Assembly: GCA_025464625.1 (NCBI GenBank)
Contig: JAOAUZ010000002.1
Coordinates: 401,379-465,378 of the forward strand
Length of the DNA: 64,000 nucleotides
Source: Rickettsiales bacterium
Lineage (GTDB): Bacteria > Pseudomonadota > Alphaproteobacteria > Rickettsiales > SXRF01
Reading direction: 5' to 3'
The notes beneath the pieces were generated by a model. The model was not told the DNA's origin, made no database searches, and was given only the letters and a program-made list of their open reading frames with translations. The translations under genes and the position numbers were made by a program. Shown one piece after another: positions 43,806 to 53,168 of this stretch. Every line of letters starts with the position of its first letter. The first letter of the stretch is position 1.

Positions 43806-45583
43806 TGAGACATTCTTCAGCAAATCTTCCAACCCGTCCTAAAGGCAATATAAAAAATCTGTGGCCTTTGTTGCGTTATTTAAAGCCATATAAATTACAA
43901 GTTATTGGCGCAGCGTGTGCGTTGCTATTCGCTTCCAGTGCGGTTCTTGGGATGGGGGCAGGTTTGCGTTATCTGGTGGATAATGGTCTTTCTAAAGGCG
44001 ATGTTGGGTTGCTTAATCAGGCATTTTTTATTTTGCTGGGAGTAACAATTCTGCTTGCTGGTGCGTCTTACGCCCGATTTTTTTTGGTGTCATGGCTGGG
44101 TGAAAGAGTAGTTGCGGACATTCGCGCGGATGTTTATCGGCATTTAATTTCAATGCATATTGGATATTTTGAAACCACGCGTACTGGCGAACTTCTTTCA
44201 CGGCTGACAACCGATACAACATTATTGCAAACCGTGATTGGTGGTTCGGTTTCAGTTGCGGTGCGCAATACTATTTTGTTTTTTGGGGGATTTACGCTGC
44301 TAATGATAACCAGTGCAAAACTTACTAGTTACCTGTTTTTGATGGTGCCGATAGTTGTTGTTCCAATCATTATATTAGGGCGAAGAGTGCGCTTGCTTGG
44401 ACGTGAATCACAAGCGAAAGTAGCGGATATAAGTTCTCATGCGGAAGAATCACTAAATGCCATTCGTACCATACAATCACTTACCTTAGAGGAGCATGAA
44501 AAACGGCGTTTTGCGGAGCATGTTGACGGTGCATTACAGGCAGCAAATTCGCGCATTCGCACCCGTGCATTTCTCACCGCCATAGTTATTTTGCTGGTGT
44601 TTGGTGCAATCGTCACCGTGCTGTGGCTTGGCGGGCATGATGTGCTGACTGGCAGCATATCAGGCGGGCAGCTTTCAGCTTTTGTGTTTTATTCAGTTGT
44701 TGTGGCGGGCGCGGTTGGCGCAATTTCGGAAGTGGTGGCAGATCTGCAACGTGCTGCTGGTGCTGGTGAAAGGCTCGCCGAACTGCTTTCTATTGCTCCG
44801 CAAATTACTGCACCAGATGATCATGGGCAGGTGGTTATTCATGAAGCAAATATTGATTTCGAAGACGTAACGTTTTTCTATCCCACTCGCCCAGACAAAC
44901 CAGCAGTAGATAATTTCTCGCTGGAGGTTAAGGCAGGGAAAACTATAGCTCTAGTAGGACCTTCTGGTGGCGGAAAAACCACAATGTTCCAACTGCTACT
45001 GCGTTTTTATGATCCATCGAATGGACGAATCCGTCTCAATGGTTTGGACATAAAAGATATTCCGCTTTCAGTTTTGCGCGCTTCTATTGGCTTAGTTCCA
45101 CAAGATCCTGTTATTTTTTCTGCCACTGCCCGTGAAAATATTCGCTTGGGAAATATAAATGCTACTGATAGCGAAATAGAAGCTGCTGCCCGCGCTGCTT
45201 CAGCATGGGAATTTTTGGAAAAATTACCAAATGGACTGGATACGCATTTAGGTGAAAAAGGAATCCAGCTTTCTGGCGGTCAACGTCAGCGCATTGCTAT
45301 TGCGCGGGCGATTATCCGTGATCCTAAAATATTGCTGCTTGATGAAGCAACCAGCGCGCTGGATTCTGAAAATGAATATCATATCCAGCAGGCATTGGAA
45401 GTGGTGATGAAGGGGCGCACCACTTTCGTCATCGCTCACCGTCTTTCCACCATTACCAAAGCTGACCAGATTATTTTGCTCAATGAAGGGCGCATTGAGG
45501 GGGTAGGAACTCACCGCGAACTGCTTGCTAAAAGCATGCTTTATGCAAGACTTGCAGATTTACAGTTTAAGAATGTGGCGTAA
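43805..45583 (+). CDS. MsbA-like ABC exporter
   Basis: A 592-residue half-transporter with an ABC type I exporter domain (six membrane helices, about 25-310) and a nucleotide-binding domain. Walker A is GPSGGGKTT (about residues 387-395), the signature is LSGGQRQR, Walker B is ILLLDEATSALDSE, and the H-loop is AHRL. It would work as a homodimer in the inner membrane, pumping a lipid or drug outward. The sequence is similar to MsbA/LmrA-type proteins and to the bacterial-type group found in alphaproteobacteria; a lipid A flippase role is possible but not shown. It overlaps cyaY, and its 3' end overlaps the convergent DUF983 gene by 17 bases. Confidence 0.9.
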   Translation: MRHSSANLPTRPKGNIKNLWPLLRYLKPYKLQVIGAACALLFASSAVLGMGAGLRYLVDNGLSKGDVGLLNQAFFILLGVTILLAGASYARFFLVSWLGERVVADIRADVYRHLISMHIGYFETTRTGELLSRLTTDTTLLQTVIGGSVSVAVRNTILFFGGFTLLMITSAKLTSYLFLMVPIVVVPIIILGRRVRLLGRESQAKVADISSHAEESLNAIRTIQSLTLEEHEKRRFAEHVDGALQAANSRIRTRAFLTAIVILLVFGAIVTVLWLGGHDVLTGSISGGQLSAFVFYSVVVAGAVGAISEVVADLQRAAGAGERLAELLSIAPQITAPDDHGQVVIHEANIDFEDVTFFYPTRPDKPAVDNFSLEVKAGKTIALVGPSGGGKTTMFQLLLRFYDPSNGRIRLNGLDIKDIPLSVLRASIGLVPQDPVIFSATARENIRLGNINATDSEIEAAARAASAWEFLEKLPNGLDTHLGEKGIQLSGGQRQRIAIARAIIRDPKILLLDEATSALDSENEYHIQQALEVVMKGRTTFVIAHRLSTITKADQIILLNEGRIEGVGTHRELLAKSMLYARLADLQFKNVA

Positions 45584-45947
45584 AATCTTCTTGTTTGAAT
45601 TTATATTGCAGAGCGATTAGTGCCGCTTTCATAGCCCTGATGCCAAATAGAGAACTTATAATAATAAAAGGAATCCAGATAGCTGCATGCAGCCAGTAAG
45701 GTGGCTCAAACATCACTTCTGTGATTGCTGCGAACATTGCTGTGAATGAGCCTATTATGCAGATGCAGAAAAATGCGGGACCATCACCTTGTTCATGCTC
45801 TTTAAAAGATAACCCGCACACCGAGCAGCTTTCGGCAATGGTAAGAAAGCTGCTGTATAAAGCACCTTTGCCACAACGCGGGCAGCGCGCACGAAGCGAC
45901 GCATAGGCTATAGAAACAGCCGCCTGCGGTTCTTGTTCTTCGCTCAA
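45567..45947 (-). CDS. DUF983 family protein
   Basis: A 126-residue membrane protein. The N-terminus has two Cys pairs (RCPRCGKGALY and CSVCGLSF) that should bind zinc, then two or three hydrophobic helices (FFCICIIGSFTAMFAAI; YWLHAAIWIPFIIISSLFGI). DUF983 proteins commonly sit next to cytochrome c oxidase genes in alphaproteobacteria, and their role is not settled. ATG 45947 overlaps the ctaE stop by 4 bases, so translation is coupled. Confidence 0.9.
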   Translation of the reverse strand: MSEEQEPQAAVSIAYASLRARCPRCGKGALYSSFLTIAESCSVCGLSFKEHEQGDGPAFFCICIIGSFTAMFAAITEVMFEPPYWLHAAIWIPFIIISSLFGIRAMKAALIALQYKFKQEDFTPHS

Positions 45948-46927
45948 TGATGATGCTTCTTTGGTTTGGCTTTACTGTTTTCCAGCACACGGAACGCCAT
46001 AAACACCACCCCAACCAGTGATAACAGGAAGGCAATCAACATATTGGTGCCAGTAAATATGGTGGTAAGTGCTGGCATGGCAATATTGGCAAAATCCAGA
46101 TATACAAATACAAACAGGAACAACCAAACAGCGTCAACGAAATGCCAATACCAAGCAGCAAACTCAAAACCTAAATGATGCTCAGGAGAGAATTGATTTT
46201 TCTTGGCGCGGATTAAGCAAATTGCCAGAAATATTGTTCCCACTAGAACGTGAAAGCCGTGGAAACCAGTAGCCATGAAGAAGTTAGAAGCATACACGCC
46301 ATCTTTGAAACCGAAAGCAGCATGGGTATATTCATATGCTTGTAGTGCGGTGAAGCTTACACCTAAAATTACCGTATACCACAACGCGGTCACAGCAGTT
46401 TTTTGGTCTCTATGTAGGATAGCATGATGTGCCCAAGTAACTGTTGTGCCAGAAAGCAATAAAATCAGCGTATTGAGTAACGGCAAATGCATAGGATCGA
46501 ACGGCTTTATTCCTGAAGGAGGCCAAACACCAGCAGCTATCTTCCATACATCGTCCGCCATTGGCAGTTTAGGCAGGGTGCTGGCATTAAAAAATGACCA
46601 GAAAAATGCAGCAAAAAACAATATCTCTGACACGATAAACAGCGCCATGCCAAAGCGTAAGCCTGTGCTTACTTCGCGCGTATGGGCTTTATCGAACATG
46701 CCTTCTTTTATAACATCGCGCCACCACACAAACATAGTGTATAAAACCATTGCCAAACCAACTAGCAGCAATATCACCCCACCAGATTTATGGTGCATAA
46801 ACATTGCCCCGCCCAGTGTTACTCCCAGCAGTGAAACTGCGCCAAGAGCTGGCCACGGGCTAGGATTTACCAGATGGTAAGGGTGGGCTGCATGTGAATC
46901 TGTTGCGTGATGATCGTTCTGTGACAT
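45944..46927 (-). CDS. ctaE: Cytochrome c oxidase subunit III
   Basis: A 327-residue integral subunit of the aa3-type terminal oxidase. The seven-helix pattern begins with YHLVNPSPWPALGAVSLL, and family blocks include WWRDVIKEG, FGMALFIVSEILFFAAFFWSFF (with the conserved membrane Glu), GTTVTWAHHAIL, QAYEYTHAAFGFKDGVY, GFHGFHVLVGTIFL and WYWHFVDAVWLFLF. It supports the core subunits in proton pumping but holds no metal centre. It lies between ctaG and the DUF983 gene in a conserved order. Subunits I and II are not in the window. Confidence 0.96.
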   Translation of the reverse strand: MSQNDHHATDSHAAHPYHLVNPSPWPALGAVSLLGVTLGGAMFMHHKSGGVILLLVGLAMVLYTMFVWWRDVIKEGMFDKAHTREVSTGLRFGMALFIVSEILFFAAFFWSFFNASTLPKLPMADDVWKIAAGVWPPSGIKPFDPMHLPLLNTLILLLSGTTVTWAHHAILHRDQKTAVTALWYTVILGVSFTALQAYEYTHAAFGFKDGVYASNFFMATGFHGFHVLVGTIFLAICLIRAKKNQFSPEHHLGFEFAAWYWHFVDAVWLFLFVFVYLDFANIAMPALTTIFTGTNMLIAFLLSLVGVVFMAFRVLENSKAKPKKHHH

Positions 46928-47006
46928 GATAATCTCTTTGTATTATAAGTATTATAACAATTACTATCTGGTTAGTGTGTAGCAAATTTTTATGTGGGTT
47001 GTAAAA

Positions 47007-47528
47007 TCATTTTTTTGCAGAAAAGAAGGTATATGACAGGGTTATTGTCTTAACATCGTCCATATCTGGGTCATTCAGCATGGCTGGGTCGATAAAAAAC
47101 GATACAGGCATATCCACCTTCTGCCCCGCTGCTAGAGTTTGTTCGGTAAAGCAGAAACACTCGATCTTACTAAAATATGCCCCTGCTTTAAAGGGGACAA
47201 CATTATACACAGCCCGCCCTGTAACCGCATAGTTTTCACGGTTATGGGCTACGAAATAGGTAAGTGCTTGTTCCCCGATTTTAACTTTATGCGAGCGTTC
47301 TCCCGCCTTGAATTCCCAATTCAGGGCAGGGTCGATGTCAGTGTTAAATTCAATATTGATGGTTCTATTTGAAATATTTTGTGGAGCTATGGATGCCTGT
47401 TTGGTAGTTCCTCCATAGCCAGTGATTTCACAAAATAATCGGTATAGTGGCACAGAAGCATAGGCGAGCATCACCATTCCCGCTGCTAGGGCAAAAAGGT
47501 TAAGTGCCATTCTATTATTTTTGTTCAT
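47007..47528 (-). CDS. ctaG: Cytochrome c oxidase assembly protein (CtaG/Cox11)
   Basis: A 173-residue copper chaperone that delivers Cu to the CuB site of the oxidase. One N-terminal transmembrane helix (LFALAAGMVMLAYASVPLY) anchors it, and the periplasmic part is beta-rich with FSKIECFCFTEQTLAAGQKVDMPVSFFIDP, where the CFC copper motif is diagnostic. It ends 79 bases before ctaE and starts 1 base after the BASS transporter stop. Transcription probably runs from the transporter through ctaG and ctaE to DUF983. Confidence 0.95.
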   Translation of the reverse strand: MNKNNRMALNLFALAAGMVMLAYASVPLYRLFCEITGYGGTTKQASIAPQNISNRTINIEFNTDIDPALNWEFKAGERSHKVKIGEQALTYFVAHNRENYAVTGRAVYNVVPFKAGAYFSKIECFCFTEQTLAAGQKVDMPVSFFIDPAMLNDPDMDDVKTITLSYTFFSAKK

Positions 47529-47529
47529 T

Positions 47530-48438
47530 TTACCACTTATTACTAAACTTACTGGCTAAAAACCAGCGAAACATAATTGGCAGCATCGCCCATGCCATTT
47601 CGCTTACAGCGACGAATAATATCACGTTTTGTGGGAAATGCAGCAAGGCAATACTAACTCCCAGCGCGACATTGTTAAACATCGAGCAGGTAGCAAAACT
47701 AATACGAGTTTCTCGTGTTTGCCCGCGTGAAAATAACCAGCCGCAAGCTAGGAATATATTATAACAAACGATAGTGAGCAATATTGGAACAATAATATCG
47801 GCAGTATGGTTGACGATAAAATCACGCTGTTTGGCGATTACCAGAGCGATTACAAATCCCACCAGAATAATAGAAATAAGTTTTACATTATCATACATTA
47901 CCGCGCCGAATTTAGTGAAGCTACGCGTCGCAAAATATAGAATCATTGGCACAAAAACACAAAATGCCAGCGTCCTAAATAAGGGCAGGGGAGTGGGGGT
48001 GACATTGGCATCAGCGAGTATCAAGGAGCATTGCAGGGGAATAAGAAACGGTGCGAGTGTGGTGCTTAAAATTACAATGGCAAAGGCTGGTGGCACGCGC
48101 CCGCCGAACATATTGGCAAAAGCAGGGCTGGAAACTGCCGTGGGCAGCAATGCCAGAAGGAATATAGCAGCAGCATAATCAGGAAAGATTTTTTGGGTAA
48201 TTAGAAGCAGAATTATTGGCAGAATTATATATCTCACCACATAAAATAAGCAAATATTTCCCCAGCGTATTTCTTCAAATCCGCCGTCCTTTAATTTGAA
48301 ACAAGATGCGTAGGTAAGCATAGCAAGAGCCACAGATGCGGAAGCGTCAGGCACAGCAGCCAGCGCAGGAACAGCAAGCCCCACCACGCAGGAAATAAGC
48401 AGTACAATCCCAAAATTGGTTTCGATTAGGTGGCGCAT
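47530..48438 (-). CDS. BASS-family (bile acid:sodium symporter-like) transporter
   Basis: A 302-residue membrane protein with about nine or ten helices. It matches the SBF/BASS fold: LVGLAVP-like first helix, LTYASCFKLK, FLLALLPTAVSSPAFANMFGG (the unwound core helix region), STTLAPFLIPL, and FATCSMFNNVALGVSIALLHF. Such transporters move organic anions with sodium; the substrate is not known. It lies immediately upstream of ctaG. Coupling to oxidase genes is probably positional only. Confidence 0.8.
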   Translation of the reverse strand: MRHLIETNFGIVLLISCVVGLAVPALAAVPDASASVALAMLTYASCFKLKDGGFEEIRWGNICLFYVVRYIILPIILLLITQKIFPDYAAAIFLLALLPTAVSSPAFANMFGGRVPPAFAIVILSTTLAPFLIPLQCSLILADANVTPTPLPLFRTLAFCVFVPMILYFATRSFTKFGAVMYDNVKLISIILVGFVIALVIAKQRDFIVNHTADIIVPILLTIVCYNIFLACGWLFSRGQTRETRISFATCSMFNNVALGVSIALLHFPQNVILFVAVSEMAWAMLPIMFRWFLASKFSNKW

Positions 48439-48483
48439 ACTGACTTACTTAAGGGAATTGGAGTAAAAAGCAATAGACTTCCG

Positions 48484-48580
48484 CGTCATTGCGAGGAGCG
48501 TAAGCGACGAAGCAATCCAGCTTCTTCAGTGTTCTTGGCTTTCTGGATTGCCACGAATGCTACGCATTCTCGCAATGACA
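48484..48580. repeat. Palindromic element copy D (distinct class)
   Basis: gtcattgcgaggagcgtaag on the left is matched by tacgcattctcgcaatgac on the right, with gaagcaatccag / ctggattgc inside; a 97-base imperfect palindrome. This class (cattgcgaggagcg...) is common between genes of some AT-rich alphaproteobacteria. It lies between the transporter start and the YjzC-family terminator. Confidence 0.85.
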
Positions 48581-48677
48581 GATCTGAATGCGGGGTGACA
48601 GAAAAGAGAAAGATGGCTCTAGAAGTCGCCCTCTTAACTAATGAATCAAGTTTCAAATTCGGTTTTGGACATTGCAC

Positions 48678-48709
48678 AAAAAAGGCAGGAATTTCTTCCT
48701 GCCTTTTTT
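48678..48709 (-). terminator. Rho-independent terminator of the YjzC-family gene
   Basis: A near-perfect stem, aaaggcaggaa / ttcctgccttt, closes over a short loop and is flanked by A and T runs on both sides, so it can act in either direction. It begins 7 bases after the stop of the leftward 62-aa gene. Confidence 0.85.
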
Positions 48710-48715
48710 GCAAAA

Positions 48716-48904
48716 CTATTTATGTTTTGTTGGATCAGCCAAATAGTATTTCTGTCCTGGTTTTTGCGTTGGAGGAAAGGGTTCCTTTTTTGTTACTGTA
48801 ACCTCCTTATGAAGGTCTGCTCCTCTCGGTCCCAAGACGCCGTATTGTCCAGAAGTTACTGCAGTTTGACCAGGTTTAAACGTTTTACTATTTTTGTTTG
48901 CCAT
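48716..48904 (-). CDS. YjzC-family small protein
   Basis: A 62-residue protein with the YjzC-like pattern FKPGQTAVTSGQYGVLGPRG near the start, EVTVTKKEPFPPTQKPGQKYYLADPTKHK at the end. The KPG...SGQY...GPRG and PPTxKPGQxYxLxDPTKHK blocks are the family's conserved core. Function is not known; the family was named in Bacillus subtilis. An AAGGAGAA ribosome site lies before ATG 48904, and a strong terminator follows, so the gene is probably expressed as a single-gene unit. Confidence 0.85.
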   Translation of the reverse strand: MANKNSKTFKPGQTAVTSGQYGVLGPRGADLHKEVTVTKKEPFPPTQKPGQKYYLADPTKHK

Positions 48905-49025
48905 AAGAATTCTCCTTATATATTGGCGTTGCTAGGAACATAAAAATGTTGCACCACCAAAAAGAGACTGTTAGAAACAAAATTGCGGCTTGTTTATTAC
49001 CATACTTTTTTTGGTGATGAACTGC

Positions 49026-49050
49026 TGGGAGTGTCCTAGAGGCACTCCCA
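49026..49050. repeat. Hairpin downstream of nrdJ
   Basis: tgggagtg and cactccca form an 8-base stem with a 9-base loop, about 47 bases after the nrdJ stop. No U-run follows on either strand, so it is at most a partial or factor-assisted terminator or an RNA-stabilising end. Confidence 0.6.
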
Positions 49051-49096
49051 ACAAAACTCAGAATTTTCTTAAATAATAATTTTCCTCTTCCTATCT

Positions 49097-52000
49097 CTAA
49101 CTACACCCACTCGTACTCCCGCAAGTGTCGCATTTCATGCAAGTGCCGTTGCGTACTAGGGTGAAGTTATTGCACTCGGTGCAGGCATCGCCCTCATAGC
49201 CTTTGGCTTTTGCTTCGCGGATTTTTTCGCTGATTGAGCTTGCGTTGCTGGTTTGGAAGGAAACACCAACTTTTACACTCACATTATCCTGCTGCGTTTG
49301 CAGATAAGCAACAGTCTGCGTTTCATCAGCTAAAGCCAAATTACCAGAAACAGCACCAGCAGACGATGAACCACCAGTGTTATTATTAGAAACTACATAA
49401 AGCTTGTTCCCGCGCACGAAACCATTGCTGGTTACTTTAGAAAACAGGTTTGGCAGTTCTGGCTCATCGCTTGGGCGGGTGGAATCACCTTCGCCACGCC
49501 CGATAGTGTCTGAGCGTGTGTCACTCAAATCAACATGGGCGAGATCATTGCGTCCGAGATATGAAATCGCTAGTTCGCGGAAGATGTAATCCAGAATTGA
49601 AGTTGACATCTTGATCGCTTCGTTGCCTTCAACCATGCCTGATGGTTCAAAGCGGGTGAAAGTGAAGGCATCAACAAATTCTTCCAGTGGCACACCATAC
49701 TGCAGACCAATGGAAACAGCGATGGCAAAATTATTCATCAAGCTGCGGAAGGCTGCACCTTCTTTATGCATATCAACAAAGATTTCGCCGAGATTGCCGT
49801 TTTCATATTCACCAGTCCGCAGATAAACCTTATGTCCTCCCACAGAAGCTTTTTGTGTATAGCCTTTGCGCCGTTCAGGGAGTTTTCTGCGCTGTGATTC
49901 ATGGATAATGCGCTCAACAATACGCTCTGCAATCACCTGTGGCTGACGGGCAGCGCGATATTGCTCTGGTGTTGCTTCTTCCTCCTCATCTTCAAGTTCG
50001 GCTACGATAGAAGAGTTGAGAGGCTGCGAAAGTTTTGAACCATCGCGGTATAGAGCGTTTGCTTTCAAGCATAGTTTCCAAGAAAGGAGATAGGCTTCTT
50101 TGCATTCTTCCACCGTTGCCGAATTAGGCATATTGATGGTTTTGGAAATTGCACCTGAGATATAAGGCTGCACCGCTGCCATCATGCGGATATGTGATTC
50201 GGCAGAGAGGAAACGTGTGCCTTTCTTACCGCAAGGATTAGCGCAGTCAAACACTGGCAGGTGGATATCCTTAAGGTGTGGCGCGCCTTCCAGCGTCATC
50301 GTTCCGCAGCAATATTCATTGGCAGCTTCAATTTCTGCTTTGGAAAAACCCAGTGCAGCGAGCATATCAAATGAAAAATCATTTAATTGTGCATCGCTAA
50401 AGCCAAGTTTTTCTTTGCAGAATTCTTCACCAAGAGAATATTTATTGAAAGCGAACTTTAGCTCAAAAGCAGAGGCTAAAGATTTTTCAATCGTCGCCAG
50501 AGCATTATCGTCAAACCCTTTGGCACGCAGCGATTCATGGCTTATAGCATTGCCACCTTTTAGAGTGCCACGACCTACTGCATAGTTGGTTATGTCGGTA
50601 ATTTGTTTGTCGGTATAGCCAAGATATTTCAGAGCTGGCGGAACTTGTTGGTTGATGATTTTGAAATAACCACCACCAGCCAGTTTTTTGAATTTTACCA
50701 GCGCGAAATCAGGCTCAATACCTGTAGTGTCGCAATCCATAACCAGACCGATTGTACCAGTTGGCGCAATGCAGGTTGCCTGTGCGTTGCGGAAGCCGTA
50801 TTTTTCGCCAAGCATGATTGCTGTGTCCCATGCTTTTTTTGCAGCTTTCACAAGGTTTTTATCTTCGCAACTATCCACATCTAGCGGTACAGGGAGAATG
50901 GAAAGCTCCTCATAGCCAGAAGTCTCAGCAAGAGCAGCACGACGATGATTTTTCATCACGCGCATCATATCTTTTTTGTTTTCGGCGTAGCCATCAAAAG
51001 CGCCCAGCTCCTTCGCCATTTCGGCAGAAGTGGCATAAGAAGTTCCAGTCATAATCGCAGAAATTGCCCCTGCGATTGCTCTGCCTTCTGCGCTGTCATA
51101 GGCAATACCAGTTGCCATGAGCAGCCCACCAATATTAGCAAAGCCAAGACCAAGAGTGCGATATTCATAAGAAAGTTTTGCAATTTCTTTGGATGGGAAC
51201 TGTGCCATAGCCACAGAAACTTCTAACACAACCGTCCATAAGCGGCAGGCATACTCAAATGCCTTTACATCAAAGCTGCCATTTTCTTTTTTGAACTTAA
51301 GAAGATTGATAGAGGCAAGGTTGCAGGCGGTATCATCAAGGAACATATATTCCGAGCATGGGTTGGAAGCGCGGATGCGCCCAGATTGCGGGCAGGTGTG
51401 CCATTCATTGATGGTGGTGTCATATTGCAAACCGGGATCAGCGCATGCCCAAGCAGCGTACGCCACTTCATCCCAAAGCTCTTTGGCAGAAATGGTTTTG
51501 CTAATTTTTTTGTCTTTGCGATTCAGCAGATGCCAAGGCTTGCCATGCTCAACTGCTTCTAAGAATTCATTAGTTACGCGCACGGAATTATTAGAATTCT
51601 GACCAGAAACAGTAAGGTATGCCTCTGAATCCCAATCTGTATCATATTCAGGGAATTCAATTTGCGTGAAACCTTGTTTAGCAAATTGAACAACGCGCAT
51701 TATGTAGTTTTCAGGAACAAGAGCTTTTTTTGCTTCGCGCATCGCTTTTTTAAGGGCAGGATTATCAGAGGGAGTAAAGCGCGAATCGCCAGTTCCTAGA
51801 TTGCAGGCATCCATAACTGCCTTTAAGTTTTTAGCGCAGATTTTTGAGCCGGTAACAATAGCTGCAACTTTTTGTTCTTCGATAACTTTCCAGCGCACGA
51901 ATTCCTGAATATCTGGATGGTCAATATCAACTACCACCATCTTTGCAGCACGGCGGGTTGTTCCACCAGATTTAATAGCACCAGCAGCACGATCCCCAAT

Positions 52001-52792
52001 TTTAAGGAAGCTCATAAGCCCTGAGGATTTGCCACCACCAGAGAGTTTTTCACCAATACCGCGTAGGTCAGAAAAATTAGAACCAGTGCCAGATCCATAT
52101 TTGAAGAGGCGGGCTTCACGCTCCCACAGATTCATGATTCCGCCTTCATTTACGAGGTCATCAGAAACGCTTTGAATGAAGCAGGCGTGCGGCTGCGGGC
52201 GTTCATACGCGCTGCGCGATTTAATAAGCTTTTTGCTGTCGGGATCTATATAATAATGTCCTTGCGATGGACCATCTATTCCATACGCCCAATGCAAGCC
52301 AGTGTTGAACCATTGTGGAGAATTAGGAGCTGCCATCTGGCAGGCAAGCATAAAACGCATTTCGTCATAGAAAATTTTTGCGTCATCTTCTGTATCAAAA
52401 TAACCGCCTTTCCAGCCCCAATATGTCCATGCGCCAGCAAGACGATCAAAAACCTGTTTAGAAGATGTTTCTCCTACGAAACGTTCTTTTTCGGGAAGTT
52501 TTTCTAGTTTTGCTTCATCAGGAACGCTGCGCCATAACCAGCTCGGCACAGTTTCTTCTTCCACTTTTTTAAGAGCAGCAGCAACACCAGCCTTGCGGAA
52601 ATATTTCTGCGCGAGAACATCACTTGCCACCTGTGACCATGCTTCTGGCACTTCAGTATCCAGAGCTTCAAACACAGCCGACCCATTGGGATTTTTCATC
52701 ACAACGTCAACCTTCTTAAAGGCAATGCTGTCATATACTGCAGCATTATTATTTGATTTGGTGGCTTTGGTGAAATGTCTTTCAATGCGCAT
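49097..52792 (-). CDS. nrdJ: Adenosylcobalamin-dependent (class II) ribonucleotide reductase
   Basis: A 1231-residue enzyme that makes deoxyribonucleotides without oxygen dependence. The N-terminus has the RxLERRY-like region; [15 protein letters not shown] holds a first redox Cys. [22 protein letters not shown] contains the active-site set with Cys479 as thiyl-radical site and a nearby Glu. The late [21 protein letters not shown] block is conserved in class II enzymes. The C-terminus has [26 protein letters not shown], a four-Cys zinc ribbon with a redox tail. The extra length against short NrdJ proteins is normal for the alphaproteobacterial form. An AGGGGAG site precedes the ATG. No cobalamin riboswitch is visible upstream. 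Confidence 0.96.
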   Translation of the reverse strand: MRIERHFTKATKSNNNAAVYDSIAFKKVDVVMKNPNGSAVFEALDTEVPEAWSQVASDVLAQKYFRKAGVAAALKKVEEETVPSWLWRSVPDEAKLEKLPEKERFVGETSSKQVFDRLAGAWTYWGWKGGYFDTEDDAKIFYDEMRFMLACQMAAPNSPQWFNTGLHWAYGIDGPSQGHYYIDPDSKKLIKSRSAYERPQPHACFIQSVSDDLVNEGGIMNLWEREARLFKYGSGTGSNFSDLRGIGEKLSGGGKSSGLMSFLKIGDRAAGAIKSGGTTRRAAKMVVVDIDHPDIQEFVRWKVIEEQKVAAIVTGSKICAKNLKAVMDACNLGTGDSRFTPSDNPALKKAMREAKKALVPENYIMRVVQFAKQGFTQIEFPEYDTDWDSEAYLTVSGQNSNNSVRVTNEFLEAVEHGKPWHLLNRKDKKISKTISAKELWDEVAYAAWACADPGLQYDTTINEWHTCPQSGRIRASNPCSEYMFLDDTACNLASINLLKFKKENGSFDVKAFEYACRLWTVVLEVSVAMAQFPSKEIAKLSYEYRTLGLGFANIGGLLMATGIAYDSAEGRAIAGAISAIMTGTSYATSAEMAKELGAFDGYAENKKDMMRVMKNHRRAALAETSGYEELSILPVPLDVDSCEDKNLVKAAKKAWDTAIMLGEKYGFRNAQATCIAPTGTIGLVMDCDTTGIEPDFALVKFKKLAGGGYFKIINQQVPPALKYLGYTDKQITDITNYAVGRGTLKGGNAISHESLRAKGFDDNALATIEKSLASAFELKFAFNKYSLGEEFCKEKLGFSDAQLNDFSFDMLAALGFSKAEIEAANEYCCGTMTLEGAPHLKDIHLPVFDCANPCGKKGTRFLSAESHIRMMAAVQPYISGAISKTINMPNSATVEECKEAYLLSWKLCLKANALYRDGSKLSQPLNSSIVAELEDEEEEATPEQYRAARQPQVIAERIVERIIHESQRRKLPERRKGYTQKASVGGHKVYLRTGEYENGNLGEIFVDMHKEGAAFRSLMNNFAIAVSIGLQYGVPLEEFVDAFTFTRFEPSGMVEGNEAIKMSTSILDYIFRELAISYLGRNDLAHVDLSDTRSDTIGRGEGDSTRPSDEPELPNLFSKVTSNGFVRGNKLYVVSNNNTGGSSSAGAVSGNLALADETQTVAYLQTQQDNVSVKVGVSFQTSNASSISEKIREAKAKGYEGDACTECNNFTLVRNGTCMKCDTCGSTSGCS

Positions 52793-53168
52793 GCGTAGCT
52801 CCCCTTAAAATTTGAATTAGTATATTTTAGTTTCTTAGCAACAGTATAATCAGGGGTAGAAAAACCAGAACAAAAAACGCATTTTTTGCACTATATTTTA
52901 ACGCACGACTATCTGTTATTTTTGTACCAATTAAGTGGAGGTAATTCTAAACATTACAAATCCGTAATGCAACTACATATTGTGCTTGACAAGCATTTTA
53001 ATACTAGATGATGGGGTTTTGTGGTAAAATTCCCCCTGTGAAAGCTGGGGATAAGTTAGTAGATTTCAGTAAAATCATATGGTTGCCTATTGTGTAGATG
53101 TGTATAAATATGGTGATATAAAATTTTTGACTAAGTTAGTTGTATAACTTTTAGGAAATACAACTCAT
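52793..53168. other. 376-base AT-rich region upstream of nrdJ with DnaA-like boxes
   Basis: No gene is seen. It contains tggggataa (53046-53054) and tgtgtataa (53099-53107), each one mismatch from the DnaA box TGTGGATAA. A perfect box on the other strand (ttatccaca, 53182-53190) lies just beyond, in the trhO end. A 6-base palindrome cattac/gtaatg spans 52952-52969. A TTGACA hexamer at 52986 has no good -10 at the right spacing. The nrdJ promoter must lie here on the reverse strand. Confidence 0.5.

Noticed and set aside
47774..48178. 134-residue open frame on the plus strand
   Set aside because: It is antisense to the BASS transporter gene, whose protein pattern is clear.
49026..49050. Intrinsic terminator for nrdJ
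   Set aside because: The stem is good, but no U-run follows in the nrdJ direction, so it is listed only as a hairpin.
52885..52905. Possible NrdR box (tgcactatatttta)
   Set aside because: Only one half resembles the NrdR consensus; the other half does not match, and a second box at the usual spacing is missing.
52793..53168. Possible cobalamin riboswitch upstream of nrdJ
   Set aside because: No B12-box-like conserved sequence was found on the reverse strand, and the gap lacks the expected multi-stem layout.
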